Assembly: GCA_031367325.1 (NCBI GenBank)
Contig: JANLPQ010000003.1
Coordinates: forward strand, 1 to 64,000
Reading direction: 5' to 3'
Source: JAAFIP01 sp031367325
GTDB taxonomy: Bacteria > Pseudomonadota > Gammaproteobacteria > Burkholderiales > Burkholderiaceae_C
Length of the DNA: 64,000 nt
Shown here: piece after piece, positions 7,954 to 16,848 of the stretch
How positions within the stretch are numbered: the first letter of the stretch is position 1
How the letters are laid out: every line of letters starts with the position of its first letter
Made by a program: the position numbers and the translations under genes
The notes under the pieces: model-generated
Databases searched by the model: none
Seen by the model: the letters and a program-made list of their open reading frames with translations, nothing else
Told to the model about the DNA's origin: nothing

Positions 7954-8697
7954 ATGGCTGCATCTCCCCCCAGATTACCGTGGTTAGAGCCAGGTGACGC
8001 TTTTCCGCCTGTGGCAGGTGCTTGGGGCGACGCCACCGATGTGCCTGGCCTGCTAGCCGCTGGTGGCGCGCTTGACGTTGCTACGTTGCAAGCTGCGTAT
8101 ACGCGGGGCATATTTCCGTGGTACAGCGCGGGTCAGCCTATTTTGTGGTGGAGTCCCAACCCGCGCATGGTGCTGCAGGTAGCCGACTTTAAGCTGCACC
8201 GCAGCTTGCGCAAAACACTTGCTAAATTTAGCTACACACCGGGCTGCGAACTGCGCATTGACCACGATTTTGCCGCCGTTATTGCGGCCTGCGCGCAGGC
8301 CCCGCGCGAGGGCCAATCGGGCACGTGGATTGTGCAAGACATGCAAGACGCCTACTGCACTCTGCATGCCGCAGGCCATGCGCACAGCGTAGAAACGTGG
8401 GTAGACGGCAGCCTAGTAGGCGGCCTGTATTGCACCAATGTGGGTGGCGCAGTGTTTGGCGAGTCGATGTTCAGCCGCGCCAGCGATGCGTCCAAAATAG
8501 CCTTGTGCGCGCTGGTGGCGCTGTGCAAAGCACACCATATTGCCCATATTGACTGCCAGCAAAATACCGCCCACCTAGCTAGCCTAGGTGCACGCGAGAT
8601 GCCGCGCGAGGCATTTTGTACCGCTGTGGCCAAGGCTGCTGGCCAAGCCGCGCCTATTTGGCGGTTTGACCCCGCATACTGGCAAACATTGCTGTAG
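7954..8697 (+). CDS. aat: Leucyl/phenylalanyl-tRNA--protein transferase
   Basis: N-end-rule enzyme that moves Leu or Phe from aminoacyl-tRNA to proteins with N-terminal Arg or Lys, marking them for ClpAP through ClpS. The signature stretch is present: YTRGIFPWYSAGQPILWWSP, NPRMVL, then SGTWIVQDMQDAYCTLH, AHSVETWVDG and GGLYCTNVGGAVFGESMFSR. The length of 247 residues is normal. It is followed after about 10 bases by ate, the companion transferase, which is the usual Proteobacterial arrangement and implies a bicistronic unit. Confidence 0.96.
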   Translation: MAASPPRLPWLEPGDAFPPVAGAWGDATDVPGLLAAGGALDVATLQAAYTRGIFPWYSAGQPILWWSPNPRMVLQVADFKLHRSLRKTLAKFSYTPGCELRIDHDFAAVIAACAQAPREGQSGTWIVQDMQDAYCTLHAAGHAHSVETWVDGSLVGGLYCTNVGGAVFGESMFSRASDASKIALCALVALCKAHHIAHIDCQQNTAHLASLGAREMPREAFCTAVAKAAGQAAPIWRFDPAYWQTLL

Positions 8698-8707
8698 TAT
8701 TTGGTCT

Positions 8708-9490
8708 GTGACGCACCTTAAGGACCTTCCCCTTCAAACGCTGCAGTTCTACGCTACTGCGCCCTACCCCTGCAGCTATCTGCCGGGTAAAACAGCGCGC
8801 AGCCAGGTGGCCACGCCTAGTCACCTCATTCACAACGATGCTTATTCTGAGCTGGTGGCCAACGGCTTTAGGCGCAGCGGCATGTTTACCTACCGGCCGT
8901 ACTGCGACGGTTGCCAGGCCTGCGTGCCGCTGCGGGTAGAGGTAGACAAGTTTGTACCCAGCCGCAGCCAGCGCCGCGCGCACAAAGCGCACGCTAGCCT
9001 GCAGGTGCGCGTGCTAAAACTAGGCTTTGTACCCGAGCATTACCAGCTGTACCTGCGCTACCAAACCGGCCGCCACGCAGGCGGCGGTATGGACCATGAC
9101 AGCATTGACCAGTACACCCAGTTTTTGTTGCAAAGCCGGGTTAACTCCCGCATGGTGGAGTTTCGCGCGCCGCCACCCGAAGGCTCACCCGAAGACACAC
9201 TAGGCCCGCTCAAAATGGTGTCGATCCTAGACGTGCTTAGTGCTGGCATCTCTGCGGTCTATACCTTTTATGAACCAGAGCCACAAACCCATTACGGCAC
9301 CTACAACGTGCTGTGGCAGATCGAGCAGGCGCGACAGCTGCAACTACCGCATGTGTACCTAGGCTACTGGATACAGCAAAGCCCCAAAATGGCTTACAAA
9401 GCTCTTTTTGCACCAAATGAAGTATTGCGCGATGGACAATGGGTCGCGCAAACTATAGAAGCAAAAAAACAAGCCCAGACCAGAAGCTAG
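8708..9490 (+). CDS. bpt: Aspartate/glutamate leucyltransferase (Ate/Bpt family)
   Basis: Transfers leucine to proteins with N-terminal Asp or Glu in the bacterial N-end rule pathway. Family features are an N-terminal cysteine cluster (YRPYCDGCQACVPLR, about residues 61-75), CSYLPGKTARSQ near the start, SILDVLSAGISAVYTFYEP, and the C-terminal IEQARQLQLPHVYLGYW followed by MAYKALFAPNEVL. I chose the GTG at 8708 (VTHLKDLPLQTLQFY), where similarity begins. The frame is open further upstream, but that part overlaps aat and looks unrelated. The 260-residue length fits the family. Confidence 0.93.
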   Translation: MTHLKDLPLQTLQFYATAPYPCSYLPGKTARSQVATPSHLIHNDAYSELVANGFRRSGMFTYRPYCDGCQACVPLRVEVDKFVPSRSQRRAHKAHASLQVRVLKLGFVPEHYQLYLRYQTGRHAGGGMDHDSIDQYTQFLLQSRVNSRMVEFRAPPPEGSPEDTLGPLKMVSILDVLSAGISAVYTFYEPEPQTHYGTYNVLWQIEQARQLQLPHVYLGYWIQQSPKMAYKALFAPNEVLRDGQWVAQTIEAKKQAQTRS

Positions 9491-9508
9491 GCCTGCTACC
9501 AGCGTGCT

Positions 9509-10252
9509 TTACTGCCCTACCCCTGCCACATCAATATAAACCGGACCGTCGCAAAGCTGGTTAGAAGATGCTGGAGTGACCGGGTCGACCAAGTTTGCAG
9601 GCGTAATGCGCTGCGGCAAATTAGCTGGCAACCTTAGGTGGTAGCGTACTTCTACCAGATATTGCTTGCTGCTCAAGTTGCTGCAGATAAATTCGATAGA
9701 TGAGTTGGCTACATTACCGTAGTCTTGCTCAGCCGCTGTATACAAATCGTCCACATTAACGGTTTTGCCAATATTTTTAACAATGGCTGCTTGCAAATTA
9801 GTAGCGTGCACGCCGTTCAGCAGCGACAAAGCGCCTGAGAAGTAATCTTGCTGGCTGTAGCCAGAACAAGTGCCATGTTTGATCCATTCATGGCGCTCCA
9901 GATAAGAGGCCGTGCCAGGCATGTCGCGGTTCAGCGTGGTGCGGGTAGGATTATTCAGGCTAACCTCTGGCAGCTTGTTCCAGCGATTAGAGGTGTCGTA
10001 GGTCTTATCGGTACGGCTGACACCACAGTACGAGCTGCCCTCAGGCCACAGCCCATGCAAAGTAAAGTGGGTAGCATCAAAGCGCGCGGGTGTGCTGGTT
10101 TGGCATTCCAGCTTGTTAGGTTTGGTTTCGCAAAAAGCGGGCTGCCAGCTGATGGCCAGCGTGTAGCTGCGGTCGGCAGCTTGTGCAGAAAAGCAAATCA
10201 ATACGCTAGCCGCCATGACCAATCCACGCGTAGCGTTTTTAGGGTGATGCAT
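9509..10252 (-). CDS. Secreted ribonuclease T2 family protein
   Basis: RNase T2 endoribonuclease (RNase I-like), expected in the periplasm. A signal peptide ends at SAQA/ADRSY. Both catalytic boxes are intact: FTLHGLWPEG (CAS I) and HEWIKHGTC (CAS II). Several cysteines (CETK, ECQ, YCGV, FICS, LCDGP) could form disulfides. I chose the ATG at 10252 because a GGAG lies seven bases upstream and a signal peptide starts there. The longer frame to 10336 adds residues that break the signal. It converges with ate. Confidence 0.92.
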   Translation of the reverse strand: MHHPKNATRGLVMAASVLICFSAQAADRSYTLAISWQPAFCETKPNKLECQTSTPARFDATHFTLHGLWPEGSSYCGVSRTDKTYDTSNRWNKLPEVSLNNPTRTTLNRDMPGTASYLERHEWIKHGTCSGYSQQDYFSGALSLLNGVHATNLQAAIVKNIGKTVNVDDLYTAAEQDYGNVANSSIEFICSNLSSKQYLVEVRYHLRLPANLPQRITPANLVDPVTPASSNQLCDGPVYIDVAGVGQ

Positions 10253-10392
10253 CTGTATCTCCAATAGGGTTGAGGTGTCGCCGCGCGCATGCCCCAGTGG
10301 CACACAAGCGACCCGCGTAGTAAAGGCGCTACCCATGAAAAGGGTGTGACATTACCGCAGCTGCTGCCTAATAGCTTCAACCCCTTTCATAA

Positions 10393-10419
10393 CGTTACTC
10401 TTCACTTAGTAAAGTAACG
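10393..10419. promoter_or_regulatory. Inverted repeat between RNase T2 and IclR genes
   Basis: CGTTACT (10393-10399) and AGTAACG (10413-10419) are exact inverted arms in the 272-base divergent gap. The position suits a regulator site for either gene, with the IclR protein an obvious candidate. This is inference from position only. A CATAAT at about 10495 could be the -10 box of the IclR gene. Confidence 0.35.
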
Positions 10420-10524
10420 CTGCTGCTTACCGCACAGAACCGTTTGACAGGCGATTCTGCGCACGAAATGAATTTCACAAAGTAAAATTTAACGGCATAA
10501 TACAAAGCTAATTAACTATCCGCG

Positions 10525-11319
10525 ATGCCGCCGATGAAAAAACCCCTGCCACAGCACAGCACACCGGCCATTCAAGTGATGGAGCGCATGTTTAGCCTGA
10601 TTGACGTGCTGGCCTCGCGCGAAGAGGCTATTTCGCTCAAAGAAATCAGCGCCAAAACCGGCCTGCACCCGTCCACCGCCCACCGTATTTTGAACGACCT
10701 GACCTTAGGCCGCTATGTTGACCGCCCAGAGGCAGGCAGCTACCGCCTAGGCATGCGCCTGCTAGAGCTGGGCAATATGGTGAAAGCCCGGCTAGACGTG
10801 CGCGACGCCGCCCTGTCGCCCATGCGCGAGCTGCACAAGCTAACCCAGCAACCGGTCAATTTGTCGATGCGCCAAGGCGAGGAGATTGTGTACGTGGAGC
10901 GCGCCTTTAGCGAGCGCAGCGGCATGCAAGTGGTACGCGCCATAGGTGGACGCGCGCCGCTGCACCTTACCTCTACCGGCAAGCTGTTTTTAGCTGCCGA
11001 CGACATCCCACGCATGCGCGCCTACGCTACTCGTACCGGCTTGGCTGGCCACACCAAAAACAGCATTACCCAGCTGGCCATACTGGAGCGCGAGTTGTCT
11101 AAAGCGCGCCAGTACGGGGTGGCCCGCGACAACGAAGAGCTAGAACTGGGCGTGCGCTGCATTGCAGTGGGCATTTATGACGACAGCGCTAAGCTGGTAG
11201 CGGGCTTGTCCATATCAGCGCCTGCGGATCGGATGGATGAGGGCTGGCTGCCTAAGCTGCAAGCTACGGCAGCAGAGATTTCTGGGGCGCTGGGGTATCG
11301 GGTGGTGGCGGCTTCTTAG
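10525..11319 (+). CDS. IclR family transcriptional regulator
   Basis: N-terminal winged helix-turn-helix (AIQVMERMFSLIDVLAS, ISLKEISAKTGLHPSTAHRI) followed by the IclR effector domain (GKLFLAADD, GVARDNEELELGVRCIAVGI, AGLSISAPADRM). The length of 264 residues is typical. IclR proteins usually control neighbouring catabolic genes, but here the neighbours are a divergent RNase T2 gene and a repeat-filled gap, so the target is not evident. The start MPPMKKPL could also be the second Met. Confidence 0.92.
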   Translation: MPPMKKPLPQHSTPAIQVMERMFSLIDVLASREEAISLKEISAKTGLHPSTAHRILNDLTLGRYVDRPEAGSYRLGMRLLELGNMVKARLDVRDAALSPMRELHKLTQQPVNLSMRQGEEIVYVERAFSERSGMQVVRAIGGRAPLHLTSTGKLFLAADDIPRMRAYATRTGLAGHTKNSITQLAILERELSKARQYGVARDNEELELGVRCIAVGIYDDSAKLVAGLSISAPADRMDEGWLPKLQATAAEISGALGYRVVAAS

Positions 11320-11354
11320 GCTTTTGACTTTGACTTTTGCGTGCGTTGCCCTGT

Positions 11355-11463
11355 ACCTCGCGGTCACACAGCACCGCACGGCATGCCTATGCCAAACGGA
11401 CCTGCGGCCCTTTACTGTTTGTCATAAGCCTACCGAACGTTGCTGCGCTCCAATGGCGTGGTC
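11355..11463 (+). repeat. Composite noncoding repeat, first module (copy B)
   Basis: Matches 3720-3828 almost base for base (ACCTCGCGGTCACACAGCAC through TTGCTGCGCTCCA). Unlike copy A, the inverted partner is not preserved downstream. The following blocks at about 11525-11560 and 11620-11660 match 3875-3915 and 4030-4080, with lower identity. Confidence 0.85.
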
Positions 11464-11659
11464 GTTGGTAGATGGGTAGCAATCTTAAGTGCCGATCTCA
11501 AGTACGGATCTAAATTTACCGTGACCATCAAAGCGCGAAACCCTAGCCCACTACAAGCGACCGGCTGTGGCCTAGGCCGCAGCTGGGCGCGTTCTAATAC
11601 AACGGGCTATTCAACGCGAAAAAAAGCGCTAAAACATTTCAAACGGCTTTTTAACAACA

Positions 11660-11713
11660 AAATAGCCACTAACCCAAATAAATCCTGCTCAACCAGCTAC
11701 GTAATCAATAGCA
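11660..11713 (-). repeat. Interspersed ATAGCTGCTTGAGCAG-family repeat, copy 3
   Basis: On the minus strand it reads TAGCTGGTTGAGCAGGATTT then ATTTGGGTTAGTGGC. It starts a few bases after the deacetylase stop codon and closes the composite repeat, as copy 2 does after relA. Confidence 0.8.
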
Positions 11714-11719
11714 AGCACA

Positions 11720-12670
11720 TCACACATCCGCCAGCACCCGCAAGTGCAGCTCCACGCTGCGTGCCAATGCGCCTAGCGCGTAGCCGCCCTCAAGACAGCT
11801 CACAATGCGCCCTTTGCTGTGCCGCTGCGCCACTGCGTTGATCTGCTGCGTGAGCCACTCGTAATCGTTATCGATCAGCCCCAGTTGGCCTAGCTCGTCT
11901 TCACGGTGCGCATCAAAACCAGCGCTGATAAAAATCATCTCGGGTTTAAAAGCATCTAGGCGCGGCAGCAAATCGTTGGTAAACAGCTCACGCACCACGT
12001 CGCCTTTGGTATACGCAGGCACCGGCAGGTTATGAATGTTAGCCGCAGGGTGGTCGGTGCCGCTGTAGGGGTACAGCGGGTGCTGAAAAATTCCCACCAT
12101 CAGCGCGCGCGGATCGCCTTGCAAAATATTCTCGGTGCCATTACCGTGGTGCACATCAAAATCTACCACTGCGATGCGTTGCAAGCCATGGTGGTCTAGC
12201 GCGTGTTTGGCAGCAATGGCCACGTTGTTGAAAAAGCAAAAACCCATCGCTTTGTCGCGGCAAGCATGGTGGCCCGGCGGGCGCACGGCGCAAAAGGCGT
12301 TGGCCAGTTCGCCTGCTATCACAGCATCGGTGGCAGCTACGGCAGCGCCCGCAGCGCGCAGGGCGGCTTGCCAAGTGTGTTGGTTGATCGACGTGTCCGG
12401 GTCAATTTGCAGGTGGCTGGGGCCGCCCGCCTGCACCTCTTGCGCCAAGCGAGCGCCCAAGCCCTGCAGCGCTGCGATGTACATGCGGCCATGGGCTAGC
12501 TCTAAGTCGGTCACCGAGGCCAGCGGCGCGTCGTGGCGGGTGAGCACATCGCCCAGGCCGCTGCTGATCACGCGGTCGTTGATAGCGTCCAGTCGCTCGG
12601 GGCACTCGGGGTGGCCGTCGCCCATCTCGTGCAGGTGGCAATCGCGGTGTGTGTAATAACCAGTAGTCAT
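11720..12670 (-). CDS. Histone deacetylase family protein (class II HDAC-like)
   Basis: Zinc-dependent deacetylase of the HDAC / acetylpolyamine amidohydrolase superfamily, 316 residues. Motifs in order are GHPECPERLDAI, RPPGHHA (active-site His pair), GFCFFNNVAIAAKHAL, VVDFDVHHGNGT (zinc Asp and His), PYSGTDHP (class II-like tyrosine region) and ISAGFDAHREDELG (second zinc Asp). All catalytic residues are visible. Bacterial members act on acetylated polyamines, proteins or small amides, and the substrate is unknown here. It is divergent from the MoxR gene, sharing a 33-base gap. Confidence 0.9.
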   Translation of the reverse strand: MTTGYYTHRDCHLHEMGDGHPECPERLDAINDRVISSGLGDVLTRHDAPLASVTDLELAHGRMYIAALQGLGARLAQEVQAGGPSHLQIDPDTSINQHTWQAALRAAGAAVAATDAVIAGELANAFCAVRPPGHHACRDKAMGFCFFNNVAIAAKHALDHHGLQRIAVVDFDVHHGNGTENILQGDPRALMVGIFQHPLYPYSGTDHPAANIHNLPVPAYTKGDVVRELFTNDLLPRLDAFKPEMIFISAGFDAHREDELGQLGLIDNDYEWLTQQINAVAQRHSKGRIVSCLEGGYALGALARSVELHLRVLADV

Positions 12671-12703
12671 AGTTCAGTGCGGAATTTCGGGTATCGTTAG
12701 CGT

Positions 12704-13645
12704 ATGGATACTAAAGACATAAATCAGTTACTTCAGACTTTATTAAAGCAGCTTAACACGGTGATTGTAGGCAAGCCGACGCAGGTACAAGACTGCGTGG
12801 CGTGTTTGCTGGCAGGCGGGCATTTACTGATCGAAGATGTGCCCGGTGTGGGTAAAACTACGCTGGCGCACGCGCTGTCGCGCAGTTTTGGCCTGCAGTT
12901 CTCGCGGGTGCAGTTCACCGCCGATTTGATGCCCAGCGACTTAAGTGGCGTGTCGATTTACGAACGCGGTGCCAACCAAGGCCATGGCGGCTTTCAGTTC
13001 CACCCCGGCCCCATCTTTGCCCAAGTACTGCTGGCCGACGAGATCAACCGTGCCAGCCCCAAAACGCAGTCGGCCCTGCTGGAGGCGATGGAAGAAAAGC
13101 AAGTGACGGTAGAAGGCGCTACCCGTGCCCTGCCACAGCCGTTCTTTGTGATTGCTACGCAAAACCCGCACGACCAACTGGGCACCTACGCGCTGCCCGA
13201 ATCACAGCTAGACCGCTTCTTGATGCGCATATCGCTAGGCTACCCCGACCGCGCTGCCGAGCGTACCCTGCTAGCGGGCCATGACCGACGCGACATGGTC
13301 GACGCCCTGCCCGCTGTGTTTACGCCCGTCGACCTGAAAGCTGCACAAGACGCCGTGCAAGCCGTGCACGCCGCCGACCCGCTGCTGAACTACGTGCAAG
13401 ACCTGATTGCCGCCACCCGCTCGGGCCGCTGGTTTTTACAGGGCCTTAGCCCACGCGCAGGCATCGCGCTGGTGCGCGCTGCCAAAGCACAGGCGCTGCT
13501 GGCGGGGCGTGACTATGTGGCACCCGACGATGTGCAGGCTATCTTGCCGCAAACAGTAGCCCACCGCATGGTACCTGTGGCCGACGCTGGACGCGGTGCC
13601 GTAGAGCAAGTGCGCGCTATGGTGGCAGCGGTGCCGCTACCCTGA
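12704..13645 (+). CDS. MoxR family AAA ATPase
   Basis: MoxR-type AAA+ ATPase, thought to act as a chaperone for maturation of VWA/DUF58 partner proteins. Walker A is GVGKTT (about residue 48), Walker B LLADEINRASPKTQ (about 112), sensor 1 region IATQNPHDQLGTYALPESQ, and arginine finger region GLSPRAGIALV. The length of 313 residues is standard. It is followed by a DUF58 and a transglutaminase gene in the usual MoxR-DUF58-TgpA order. It is a paralog of the gene at 57221. Confidence 0.92.
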   Translation: MDTKDINQLLQTLLKQLNTVIVGKPTQVQDCVACLLAGGHLLIEDVPGVGKTTLAHALSRSFGLQFSRVQFTADLMPSDLSGVSIYERGANQGHGGFQFHPGPIFAQVLLADEINRASPKTQSALLEAMEEKQVTVEGATRALPQPFFVIATQNPHDQLGTYALPESQLDRFLMRISLGYPDRAAERTLLAGHDRRDMVDALPAVFTPVDLKAAQDAVQAVHAADPLLNYVQDLIAATRSGRWFLQGLSPRAGIALVRAAKAQALLAGRDYVAPDDVQAILPQTVAHRMVPVADAGRGAVEQVRAMVAAVPLP

Positions 13646-13705
13646 TGGCTGGCGGTGGTTAAACTTACGTGCCAATGTGACGCAATTACGCAAATGTTTT
13701 AAACC

Positions 13706-14722
13706 ATGGCTGTTTCTTTAAACCACCCTACAGCTGCTGCCGTGCAAAGCACGCTAAATCCCCTCACATGGGTGCGCAGGCGCTTTCGCCAATGGTGGCA
13801 AAGCCGCCTGCCGCTGAACGACACCTTAACCCTCGGCCAACGCAACGTCTACATCTTGCCCACGCGCGCCGGGTGGATGTTGGCTATCACGCTGCTGGTG
13901 CTGCTGATTGCGTCGATTAATTACCAGCTGAATTTAGGCTACCTGCTAACCTTTATGTTAGCTGGTGCAGCCGTGGTGGGCATGCATGTGTGCCACGGCA
14001 ATTTGCGCGGTATTACTATGCATCTTATAGCGCCTTCAGCACAGTTTGCGGGCGCTACAGCACAGTTTGATATACGCCTGTCGCACGACAGAAAAAGTGA
14101 ACGCCCCAGTATTGGCCTGTCATTATTAGACGCGGCGCATTGGTCGTGGACCGATGTGCCAGCCCAAGGCAGTGCGGTGGTGCAAGTAGGGTTTAAGCCC
14201 GAGCGGCGCGGCATGCACCGCCTGCCTGATTTGACAGCAGAGACACGCTTTCCGCTAGGCACCTTTCGCGTGTGGACGGTGTGGCGGCCCAAGGCCGAGG
14301 TACTGGTGTACCCCACACCCGAGCACCTGCCACCACCCCTGCCCGTAGGCGAGCCGCGCGCAGGCGGCGGCATGGCCACGCAAGCGCAAAACACCGGCGA
14401 GTTTGACGGTGTACGCGGCTACCGCCGTGGCGACCCGATGAAGCTGGTGGTGTGGAAGCAGGTAGCCAAAGCCGTGGCACGCGGCAGCGACGACCTGGTC
14501 AGCCGCGACACCCAGCAAGCCCAGCGCTACGAGCTGTGGCTAGACTATGCCACCTGCGGCACGGCCGACCCAGAGCACAAACTCAGCCGTTTAACCGCAT
14601 GGGTGCTGGCAGCCGACAAACTAGGCAGCGACTACGGGTTGCGCCTGCCGGGCCGCGAGATCAAGCCCGCAGGCGGCGAGGGGCACAAGCGGCAATGCTT
14701 GGAAGCTTTGGCACTATGCTGA
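13706..14722 (+). CDS. DUF58 domain membrane-associated protein
   Basis: DUF58 (VWA-like fold) protein, 338 residues. After a cytoplasmic N terminus, two close hydrophobic segments (about residues 52-90, AGWMLAITLLVLLIASINYQ and LLTFMLAGAAVVGMHV) anchor it. The DUF58 core motif GEFDGVRGYRRGDPMKLVVW lies at about 230-250. It probably forms a client/partner pair with the MoxR ATPase upstream. It overlaps the next gene by seven bases (ATGCTGA), indicating translational coupling. Confidence 0.87.
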   Translation: MAVSLNHPTAAAVQSTLNPLTWVRRRFRQWWQSRLPLNDTLTLGQRNVYILPTRAGWMLAITLLVLLIASINYQLNLGYLLTFMLAGAAVVGMHVCHGNLRGITMHLIAPSAQFAGATAQFDIRLSHDRKSERPSIGLSLLDAAHWSWTDVPAQGSAVVQVGFKPERRGMHRLPDLTAETRFPLGTFRVWTVWRPKAEVLVYPTPEHLPPPLPVGEPRAGGGMATQAQNTGEFDGVRGYRRGDPMKLVVWKQVAKAVARGSDDLVSRDTQQAQRYELWLDYATCGTADPEHKLSRLTAWVLAADKLGSDYGLRLPGREIKPAGGEGHKRQCLEALALC

Positions 14723-16785
14723 CGTTGACCAAGTTAACCCACCTGCCCCGCGATGCCCGCGACACGCTGTTTTTGCTGTGCGTGATTGCCTGGGTGCTGC
14801 TGCCGCAAGTGGGCCACCTGCCGTGGTGGTGCAGCGTGCTGGCTGCCGGCGTGCTGGTGTGGCGCGGCGAGCTGGCCTGGCGCGGTGCGCCGCTGCCCAG
14901 CATGTGGTGGCGCATGGGCCTGCTAGCAGTCACTATTGCGGCCACGCTGGCTACCCACAAAACCCTGCTGGGCCGCGACGCAGGCGTCACGCTGACCGTG
15001 GTGCTGCTGTGCCTTAAAACGCTAGAGCTGCGCGCGCGGCGTGATGCGTTTGTGATTTTCTTCCTCGGCTTCTTCACGATGCTAACCAACTTTTTCTTCT
15101 CGCAGTCGCTGCTGACAGCTGCGGCCATGCTGATCGCGCTGATGGGGCTACTTACTGCTCTGGTCAACGCGCACATGCAGGTGGGCAAGCCGCCGCTGCT
15201 GGCCTCGGCTAAAGTAGCCGGCAAAATGGTGCTGCTGGGCGCGCCGATTATGGCGGTGATGTTTATGCTGTTCCCGCGGCTTGCGCCGCTGTGGGGTATT
15301 CCTAGCGACGGTATGACAGGCCGCAGTGGTTTGTCGGGCAGTATGCAGGTGGGCAGCATTGCATCGCTGGCGCTAGATGACTCGATTGCCATGCGCATTA
15401 AGTTTGAAGGCGCAGCCTCTAGCTGGCCAGCGCAGTCAGACATGTATTTTCGCGGCCCGGTGATGAGCGTGTTTGACGGCAAAGAATGGCGGCCCAACAC
15501 AGGCCAGTTGTCTAGCCGCTTTGCCGTGCCCGCCAATTTGCGCACCGAAGGCACGCCGATTAAATACGAAGTGACCCTGCAGCAAAACAACCGGCCGTGG
15601 ATATTTGTACTGGACGCCGCAGCCGCACCACCCACCGTACCCGGCCACGAGGTCACCATGACGCCCGACCTGCTGTGGCTTAGCAGCAAACCCGTGACCG
15701 ACCTGCTGCGCTACAGCGCCACCAGCAGCACCAGTTTTGCACACGGCCCCACACGCACCACGCTGGGCCTGCAAGACTATATTGACCTGCCCGCCAGCTT
15801 TAACCCGCGCACCCTGCAGCTGGCCGCCGACATACGCCGCGACCCGCGCTTTGCACAGGCCGATGCCGACACCTTGGTGCCCGAGGTAATGCGCCGCCTG
15901 CGCACCGGTGGCTACCAGTACACGCTAGAGCCTGGCCTGTATGGCCGCAACACCGCAGATGAATTTTGGTTTGATAAAAAAGAAGGCTTTTGCGAACACA
16001 TTGCCTCTAGCTTCGTCGTCTTGATGCGCGCGCTCGATATACCCGCACGCATCGTTACCGGCTACCAGGGCGGCGAGGTGAATGCCGTGGACGGCTTTTG
16101 GACCGTACGGCAAAGCGACGCGCACGCGTGGACCGAGGTGTGGCAACCCGGGCGCGGCTGGCTGCGCGTAGACCCTACCAGCGCCGTAGCACCCGGCCGC
16201 GTGGGGCAGTTTCAGCGCTTGGCAGCGCCGCAGGGCGCGGTGGCTGCCGTCTTTGGCACCATGCTCAGCCCCTCGGTCACGGCCCAGCTGCGCGCAGCGT
16301 GGGAGGCGGTCAACAACAGCTGGAACCAGTGGGTGCTGAACTACAGCCAAAGCAAACAACTTGACCTGCTTAAAAACATAGGCTTTACCTCGCCTAGCTG
16401 GGAAGATTTAAGCTACGTGCTGATCGGCATTATCGTGACAGTAAGCTTGCTGGGTGCCGCGTGGACGCTGTACAGCCGCAGCCAGCATGACCCGTGGCTG
16501 CGCCTGCTGCACGCAGCACGCAAACGCTTGCATGCGGCAGGCCTGCCCAGTGACGACACCACACCCCCGCGCGAGCTGGCGCGCCGCGTTATTGCCCAGA
16601 AGGCCCGCTGGGGCACCGCTGCGCAGGCCTTGCACGACTGGCTGCTGCAACTAGAATTGCAGCGTTATGCGCCGCCCGGCCAGCAAAACGCCACCTTGGT
16701 TAAATTGCGTGCACAATTTGTCCAATTACCTGCACTACCTAAGCTACATACAACAGCACCCCTTGCGCCAGCACTTTTGCAATAG
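14716..16785 (+). CDS. TgpA-like transmembrane transglutaminase (DUF3488 + transglutaminase-like)
   Basis: Membrane-anchored protein of 689 residues related to TgpA. About six hydrophobic segments (DUF3488) fill residues 15-215, a periplasmic domain follows, then a transglutaminase-like catalytic core. The triad is visible in FCEHIASSF (Cys), SDAHAWTEVW (His) and LRVDPTSAV (Asp). Another membrane helix (SYVLIGIIVTVSLLGAAW) precedes a DUF4129-like cytoplasmic tail. I chose the ATG at 14716, overlapping the DUF58 stop. The longer frame upstream is a shadow of the DUF58 gene. The physiological substrate is unknown. TgpA is essential in Pseudomonas aeruginosa. Confidence 0.9.
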   Translation: MLTLTKLTHLPRDARDTLFLLCVIAWVLLPQVGHLPWWCSVLAAGVLVWRGELAWRGAPLPSMWWRMGLLAVTIAATLATHKTLLGRDAGVTLTVVLLCLKTLELRARRDAFVIFFLGFFTMLTNFFFSQSLLTAAAMLIALMGLLTALVNAHMQVGKPPLLASAKVAGKMVLLGAPIMAVMFMLFPRLAPLWGIPSDGMTGRSGLSGSMQVGSIASLALDDSIAMRIKFEGAASSWPAQSDMYFRGPVMSVFDGKEWRPNTGQLSSRFAVPANLRTEGTPIKYEVTLQQNNRPWIFVLDAAAAPPTVPGHEVTMTPDLLWLSSKPVTDLLRYSATSSTSFAHGPTRTTLGLQDYIDLPASFNPRTLQLAADIRRDPRFAQADADTLVPEVMRRLRTGGYQYTLEPGLYGRNTADEFWFDKKEGFCEHIASSFVVLMRALDIPARIVTGYQGGEVNAVDGFWTVRQSDAHAWTEVWQPGRGWLRVDPTSAVAPGRVGQFQRLAAPQGAVAAVFGTMLSPSVTAQLRAAWEAVNNSWNQWVLNYSQSKQLDLLKNIGFTSPSWEDLSYVLIGIIVTVSLLGAAWTLYSRSQHDPWLRLLHAARKRLHAAGLPSDDTTPPRELARRVIAQKARWGTAAQALHDWLLQLELQRYAPPGQQNATLVKLRAQFVQLPALPKLHTTAPLAPALLQ

Positions 16786-16848
16786 TTACCCCGTGTTTAT
16801 TGTATTTTTACAGCCCATGCAGCCGCACCACCACCGCTTATAACTACC

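Larger units (their letters stand above)
11320..11719. other. Gene-free stretch made of repeats
   Basis: 400 bases between the convergent IclR and deacetylase genes. It carries the second copy of the composite repeat seen at 3720-4129: first module 11355-11463, then a GCGAAACCCTAGCCC block and a CGGCTTTTTAACAACAAAAT block in the same order as in copy A, then an interspersed repeat. No gene seen. Confidence 0.7.

Noticed and set aside
14661..15689. 342-residue open frame on the minus strand
   Set aside because: It lies wholly antisense to the TgpA-like transglutaminase gene, has Ser/Thr/Arg-rich composition typical of shadow frames, and no family resemblance.
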